The position numbers and the translations under genes were made by a program. The notes under the pieces are model-generated. The model made no database searches. It had not been told where the DNA came from and saw only the letters and a list, made by a program, of their open reading frames with translations. Below are positions 60,201 to 64,000 of a stretch of 64,000 bases of DNA, in pieces (the stretch's first letter is position 1; every line of letters starts with the position of its first letter). The stretch is from Escarpia spicata (Eukaryota; Annelida; Polychaeta; Sabellida; Siboglinidae), in NCBI GenBank assembly GCA_963995525.1, contig OZ023210.1, forward strand, positions 5,718,530 to 5,782,529, in the 5' to 3' direction.

Positions 60201-63200
60201 TCCATCACTTTTAATCTTTCTAAACACTTTTGTATCATCCGCAAATTTCAACACCTTGCTTGTTATTTCATCATCCAAATCGTTGATATATATTAGGAAT
60301 AATATAGGACCTAATACTGATCCCTGTGGTACCCCACTCAATACCGATTTCCAGTTTGAAGCCTCCCCATCAACTACTACACGTTGTCTTCTGTCAATCA
60401 GCCATTGTTCTATCCAGTTTATTATACCATTTCCTATGCCATGGGCCTTTAGTTTAAGCAGTAATCTTTGATGTGGTATTTTGTCGAAAGCTTTTTGAAA
60501 ATCTAAGTAGACGATATCTACTGGTGATCCCTCATCTACCCACTTAGTGATGTCTTCCAAAAAACATAACATATTTGTTAAGCATGACCTCGCTTTAAAA
60601 AAAAACATGTTGAGATGGGTTTATCAAGTTTTGTTTAACAAGAAAATCCACCATGTGATCTTTAATTAGTCTTTCTAAAAATTTACAAATCACTGATGTT
60701 AAACTCACTGGTCTATAGTGCTCTGACTTGTTTCTCGAACCTTTTTTGAATAACGGTATAATGTTTGCTTCTTTCCATTCTAAAGGAACCACTCCCTCTT
60801 CTAATGACAAGTTGAAAACTGTTGCAAGCGGTATGCTAATTTGTTCTACCATTTCCAATAGTAGTTTGGGTGGAATACCATCCACTCCAGGTGATTTAAT
60901 ATCCTTCATAGCCCTTGTTTTCTTAGCTACCATTTCCGGGGTTACAATTAATTGTCCTAAATAGTCTGAATCTGCCCCCTTGAACTTAGCCTCTGGTACT
61001 GGCAGTGAACTAATATCTTCCCTGGTAAACACTGAACTAAAGTATTCATTCAGGTCTTCTGCCATTAAGAATCCCTCTGATATTATATTTTCAGCACTAT
61101 TTTCTAGAGGACCGACCTTATCTTGAACTTTCTGTTTGCTTCGAACATACGCATAAAAATTCTTGCTGTCATATTTTATATTACTAGCTAATTGTTGTTC
61201 ATAGCTTCTCTTTCAATTTCTAATTTCAGCTGTAGCTTGGTTAAGTGCTTCTTTATAACTGTTGTAGTCTTCATCATTTCCAGTACATCTATATGACTTC
61301 CACATCATTTGTTTATACTTAATTTTTTTAATGGCTTCTTTCGATAAGTGTTTCTTTTTGGACCGTTTTCCTTGTTTTTTAAGGGTACAAATTGATCGAC
61401 TATGCACTTAATTTCACTCTTTAATATATTCCAGCATTCTGTTGCCGTCTTATTTTTCAGTGTGTTATTTCAGTCTATCTTTGCTAAATATTTCCTCATG
61501 TCCTCATACCTTCCTTTGTGGAAATGTCTCCTATACAGCTTTTTACTATTCCTTTCTGATTTTACTTTAATGGTAAAATGTATCTGGTTGTGATCGCTAC
61601 TCCCCAGTGGCTCACATATCTTGACATTGTCAACTAATTCATTCTGTGAGGACAAAACTATGTCTAACACATTCTCACCCCTGGTTGGTTCTAGCACATG
61701 TTGAGAAAGGAATGTATCTTGAACTAAAACTAAAAACCTGTGGTCCTCACTCCCCATACTCTGTAGATATTTCCATTGTATATGTCCGTGGTTAAAATCC
61801 CCCATAATAATACAGTCCCGTTTGCTTACTTCCCTTATAGCGTTTTGTATTTTTTCATTCTCTTCTATGCTTATGTTTGGACTTCGAGCGCACCTTGACG
61901 TGTCCAATGATGGATGCAGTGGGCAAAATCATATCAATGCAATGATCAGGTTTCTGTTCACCTTGGTATAACGCAATCAGTTTGAGAGTATTGACTTTCA
62001 CTTACCGATACGAGGACACTCATTCCTACCCTGTCATAGAGAATTGGGTGTTATTAAAAAAAACCGAAAGAAGGACACTGTTGATGTGTACTCGGAGTGG
62101 AGAGAGATGTTTGCTGCCAAGTTTGAGATAGTTGAGGTAACAGGGGGTCATGATCAAAGACTATAAGGGTCACTGTGAAGCGCAGTCTAAAGCGTCTGTC
62201 ACCACAAACAAAGAGAAGTACAAAGTAGGTGCTTACAAAAGATTAACATTTTCAAGCAGGCACAAACTAAGTGTGCATGTGTCGAAAAAAAACATATCTA
62301 GTGTTGTGGATTTGGCATTTCCTGTGTTGAAGCCAACCATGCAGCTCACCTACCCAACACTTCTTTCTACACTGCAATGGTAGCAGTTAAGAAAGCAAAG
62401 CTGGATGATGTGAAGGGACTTTTTAAGTATCTCGGGCAAACAGTTATTGATTATATCAACAGTATTCCTGAGAAACTGGGAGGTGGGTGTGATGATAAGG
62501 ATGAGTTAGATGACAAGTAGGTCATTGTCTTTCTAGAAACTAGATAGACTGAAGAACTAATGCTGATATTAAACGAACTAAATAAGGTCATGTGATGCAC
62601 CCCCTGAAAGAAATGTACAATGAATATTACATTATTCGTCTATTTTTTTAGATAATAAATGTTTCCAATTTCAGTCAGATTCATTTACTTAGCTATAATA
62701 CACAAACTTATTTTACACATATTATAATTATATATTAAGTTTTTATCGGTCTCTCCTACATTTGTCTGTAATTTGGTTCAACAATGAACCAACTCCGTGC
62801 CCTTTGACCCGTCATAATTTTCCGTTCGTTATGTTTACAAACATGAAACAGTGATCCAAACTGCAGCTTGTTACTGTGGAGCAAGTATTGTAAAATAACT
62901 GAAGAGCATAAATTTGCAAAGACATTTTTTGCCTCTCACTAAAAATAAGGGACGGCGGATTTGGGACTGTATTGAAGTCAGGTATTCAAATAGGTATATA
63001 TATATATATATAGCAAGTTAATTTGATTTGCCCTTAAGCATTTGCACATACAACTTCTCCGTTGACGTTGGCAAGAAGTTTAATCACATCTCACCTGGAT
63101 AATGAAAAACTTCGGCTTGCTGGCGAGTGTGGGGCAATTGCCACCCTTGAAGAAGCTGGCAATCGTGTCTATCTTGACTATGCCATCAGTGCCGTAGACA

Positions 63201-64000
63201 AGTCCATTATCGCCGTGACTGAGGATCGCACAAACGAAACAATCGCTTTTCTTGTGATCTAGTTCAGCCACTTAAAGATAACGTCAATATATTACACGTA
63301 CGCTGCGGCGTAATTTGACATACACCAAAAATTCTTTATTTGTTGGCAGCCAGGTGCATGCAGTATGCCAACACAAACATAATTACAACGGGTTTGATCA
63401 AAAGGACACGTATTGTTTAAGATAAACTGCAAGCCTCAGAGAAATGGAACATAAACGAACAAACGATTGTGAACGCGAACAGACTAGAGAGAACGGGAGG
63501 GAGGGATGGAAGGAAGGAGACTTGGGGAGGAAGAAAGAAGGGAGAGGGTAGGTTGGAGAGGGAGAGTGGTTGCACACACACACGCACGCACGCTCGCACA
63601 CACGCACGCACGCACACACGCACACGCGCACACACACGCACACACACGCACACACAAACACACACACGGAGCGCCGGTGGGAATAGAGATGGAGGGAAGG
63701 TGGTCACAGGGTAGTATACATGTATGTATGTAAAGAGGGATGTGGAGGAAGGGAGGGAGGGAGGAAGAGATACTAAAGATAGAGGAAGGGACGTAGAGGG
63801 GAGGGGGTGGAGATGGATGGAAGTTGAGCATGTGGAGGGATGGGAGGGCAGGAGTGAGGAGAGTACTTCATGTATAATATGTCAATGAATTATACGAATA
63901 AAAACCACTATTACCTTCAGTAAAAATCTTCATCATATCTGTTGTCGACTGATTATTTTCAGATCTCACGTCAAAACCAAGTCCTTCGAACACGTTGGCC
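52771..64000 (-). CDS. Executioner-type caspase, gene B, four exons seen (5' end beyond window)
   Basis: Exons in minus order >64000-63915, 63270-63095, 53753-53630 and 53003-52771 join in the same phases as gene A. Landmarks: NVFEGLGFDVRSENN, catalytic His in CAILSHGDNGLVYG, catalytic Cys in QACRG across 63095/53753, MADFLYAYSTVPGYFSWRN, GSWFIQALCKIF and SMLTKQLYL stop. All catalytic residues are present and the exons are open, so the coding potential is intact. Its third intron, 363 bp in gene A, is 9.3 kb here because of nested transposons. The inter-subunit linker differs from gene A (GHDVTDGPVESGQ against AEVADALGEHPEQ). Splicing across the large intron is inferred. Confidence 0.88.
53004..53629 (-). 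other. Caspase B intron
   Basis: 626 bp, different in content from the 172-bp intron of gene A; no feature recognised. Confidence 0.6.
53630..53753 (-). CDS. Caspase B exon with ACRG of the active site
   Basis: Acceptor ctactag, donor g|gtatgttcg. Starts ACRGLEFDDGHDVTDG, ends RIPEMADFLYAYSTVPG. 124 bp, one codon shorter than gene A. Confidence 0.92.
54120..54213. repeat. (GT)34-(TA)n microsatellite next to transposon end
   Basis: GT tract to 54187, then TA repeats to ~54210, directly before the TIR at 54215. Just left of it, 54092-54119 duplicates 63330-63357. Confidence 0.95.
54311..55005 (+). pseudogene. Transposase-like protein, N-terminal half
   Basis: Frames give YKKRQALFCLNLYKLTQKKY, FGRPRVDVYGCCEELKVNF, RKRLELQLKRHNKAGAL, a TFNKICLSHTC block and GKAVVYTCLKSTAKGGCRKV ISCLHHFLRTN. 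The order (C-x2-C, then His/Ala helix, then a G...EV-SCL block) recalls a widespread but, to me, unnamed transposase family of animals. Broken by stops at 54566 and 54767 and by frameshifts; then cut off by the LINE. Confidence 0.6.
55683..55858 (-). repeat. 3' LTR of Gypsy element
   Basis: TG...CA ends; four differences (three transitions, one G/T) from the other LTR over 176 bp, i.e. 97.7% identity. Confidence 0.95.
55859..55868 (-). promoter_or_regulatory. Polypurine tract of Gypsy element
   Basis: Minus-strand agaggaggga directly abuts the 3' LTR, the expected place for plus-strand DNA priming. Confidence 0.8.
56059..57432 (-). pseudogene. Gypsy RNase H end and integrase, broken
   Basis: One frame holds FATSRFHQYIYGKEIEAQTD HKPLE and VADALSRAYVE (RNase H end). 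Then come the integrase zinc-binding segment (EVLHEPHMGMEKTKSRA...CKTC), MDIMSFKGRDYLVEVDYYSK with two catalytic Asp, and a C-terminal domain (KPGDVVRVQRKWGWDPTIV, RRNRRHLRR). In-frame stops lie at 57187 and within the zinc segment at ~56804. The core between HGIPEEIV and TKAVLELRV lacks the region with the third acidic residue, so the integrase is inactive. Confidence 0.88.
57433..58669 (-). pseudogene. Gypsy reverse transcriptase and start of RNase H
   Basis: Protease-RT spacer, then RT motifs YTRVESLKKALDKLERDGIV, GSLRLCLDPKPLNRAIKRE, FSVIDMSMAYWHVRLSDES, RMPFGISSASEVLQKRM and TYVIADDIIVAGDDEQDHD. An ADD form stands where YxDD is usual. RNase H starts VTLQSDASKSGLGACLLQEG and then loses ~25 residues, including the catalytic Glu block, with a frameshift at ~57440. 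Confidence 0.9.
58697..59780 (-). pseudogene. Gypsy gag with zinc knuckle and protease
   Basis: Capsid-like part (AWRSWEQQFRTFYTACELNK, YERYCFWSRNQGNGEQVDQW IKDLR), basic linker, CCHC knuckle CNRCKGWNHFAVMC and protease motif FKLDTGAQVNVLP. A single TAG at 58697-58699 separates it from pol in the same frame. No ATG was found in frame ahead of the 59770 region, so the true start is lost or altered. Confidence 0.85.
59912..59923 (-). promoter_or_regulatory. Primer-binding site, tRNA-Leu type
   Basis: Minus strand tggtgtcagaag directly follows the 5' LTR. It is complementary to the CCA end of animal tRNA-Leu with one mismatch. Confidence 0.75.
59924..60099 (-). repeat. 5' LTR of Gypsy element
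   Basis: 176 bp, TG...CA ends; partner of 55683-55858. Confidence 0.95.
61891..62520 (+). pseudogene. Transposase-like protein, C-terminal half
   Basis: Begins SNDGCSGQNHINAMIRF and, in a shifted frame, FHLPIRGHSFLPCHRELGV and DTVDVYSEWREMFAAKFEIV. Then comes MIKDYKGHCEAQSKASVTTN to YPTLLSTLQW, with a Lys-rich tail to 62520. The D-x-C-x-GQN and RGHSF-LP motifs follow directly on the N-terminal half's SCLHHFLR block in related proteins. This shows that the LINE interrupted one gene. Confidence 0.6.
62521..62960. other. DNA transposon 3' region
   Basis: AT-rich non-coding sequence between the transposase remnant and the right TIR. Confidence 0.6.
63095..63270 (-). CDS. Caspase B exon with catalytic His
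   Basis: Acceptor tttaag, donor atccag|gtgaga; 176 bp as in gene A. Encodes LDHKKSDCFVCAILSHGDNG and KPKFFIIQ. Confidence 0.93.
63271..63914 (-). other. Caspase B intron with CA/CG-rich microsatellite and purine tract
   Basis: Parallel to gene A's 27685-28274 intron. Contains (CA/CACG)n at ~63575-63668, absent from gene A, and a GGGAGG-rich tract at 63495-63860. Confidence 0.8.
63915..64000 (-). CDS. Caspase B exon, part of p20 (cut by window edge)
   Basis: Donor gaag|gtaata on the minus strand. Encodes ANVFEGLGFDVRSENNQSTT DMMKIF, aligned to gene A's LYALFSGLGFDVRFKNN. Confidence 0.88.

Larger units (their letters stand above)
55012..61890 (-). mobile_element. CR1-like LINE, copy B, split by a Gypsy element
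   Basis: The minus-strand LINE occupies 61890-60100 and 55682-55012. EN part: KRDCIIMGDFNHGHIQW, ENVLDIVLSSQNELVD and LGSSDHNQIHF. Linker: KKKHLSKEAIKKIKYKQMMW. RT: SPGVDGIPPKLL, VDIVYLDFQKAFDKIP, SGVPQGSVLGPILF and LKFADDTKVF. C terminus: YKTIVRPHLEYCIQAWRPYR. It is closely related to copy A at 16.2-18.2 kb and keeps more of EN. A frameshift sits at the poly-A run near 60600. The 3' end carries three aatcttgtta repeats. It is inserted within the transposase of the DNA transposon. Confidence 0.9.
54215..62988 (+). mobile_element. DNA transposon in caspase B intron, split by nested insertions
   Basis: 28-bp TIRs with one mismatch: tgaatacctgacttcaatac-cgtcccaa at 54215-54242, and its reverse complement at 62961-62988. 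The ends sit in (TA)n, so a TA-type target is likely but unprovable. Inside, on the plus strand, are two halves of one transposase-like protein, 54311-55005 and ~61895-62520. Gene A's intron lacks the element. Without the nested DNA it would be ~1.9 kb. Confidence 0.8.

Overview
The window is animal genomic DNA. It has spliced genes with GT/AG introns, long repeat-rich introns, many non-LTR retrotransposons, a Gypsy-type LTR element, Penelope and hAT-like elements, and a 200-base run of N that marks an assembly gap. The gene set (a ZSWIM8 orthologue and executioner-type caspases) and the mix of CR1/L2-like, Penelope and hAT elements fit an invertebrate, perhaps a mollusc or other lophotrochozoan. 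That placement is inference and no species is claimed.

Layout. 1-8.8 kb (+): eight 3'-terminal exons of a ZSWIM8-like gene (912 codons before the stop), with minisatellites packed against three of its splice acceptors and a duplicated splice donor. 8.8-13.1 kb: 3' UTR and intergenic DNA. 13.1-18.4 kb: a degenerate repeat field of two opposed arms, interrupted by CR1-like LINE copy A. 19.3-23.8 kb: a large transposon-like element whose inverted arms are built of ~150-bp repeats; it carries a broken gene for a protein with FEN/PIN-like motifs and a CXC domain, and holds a complete non-autonomous hAT. 26.6-28.5 kb (-): caspase gene A. 30.3-34 kb: minisatellite, Penelope fragment and microsatellites. 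33.5-42.0 kb (-): one decayed LINE in which a 15-residue piece just upstream of the RT domain has expanded to ~131 tandem copies (5.9 kb) while staying in frame. 42.0-42.2 kb: gap. 42.6-44.2 kb (+): another LINE. 44.5-50.1 kb: second copy of the CXC element, broken by a MITE and by a LINE with a (CATAA)15 tail. 52.8-64 kb (-): caspase gene B.

The blocks at about 20-28.5 kb and 44.5-64 kb are direct segmental duplicates (CXC element, shared intergenic DNA, foldback element, caspase). In copy B the intron after the catalytic-His exon grew from 363 bp to 9.3 kb by nested insertion: a DNA transposon holds a CR1-like LINE, which holds a Gypsy LTR element with 176-bp LTRs. Functional genes supported here are ZSWIM8 and the two caspases; nearly all else is mobile DNA or its debris.
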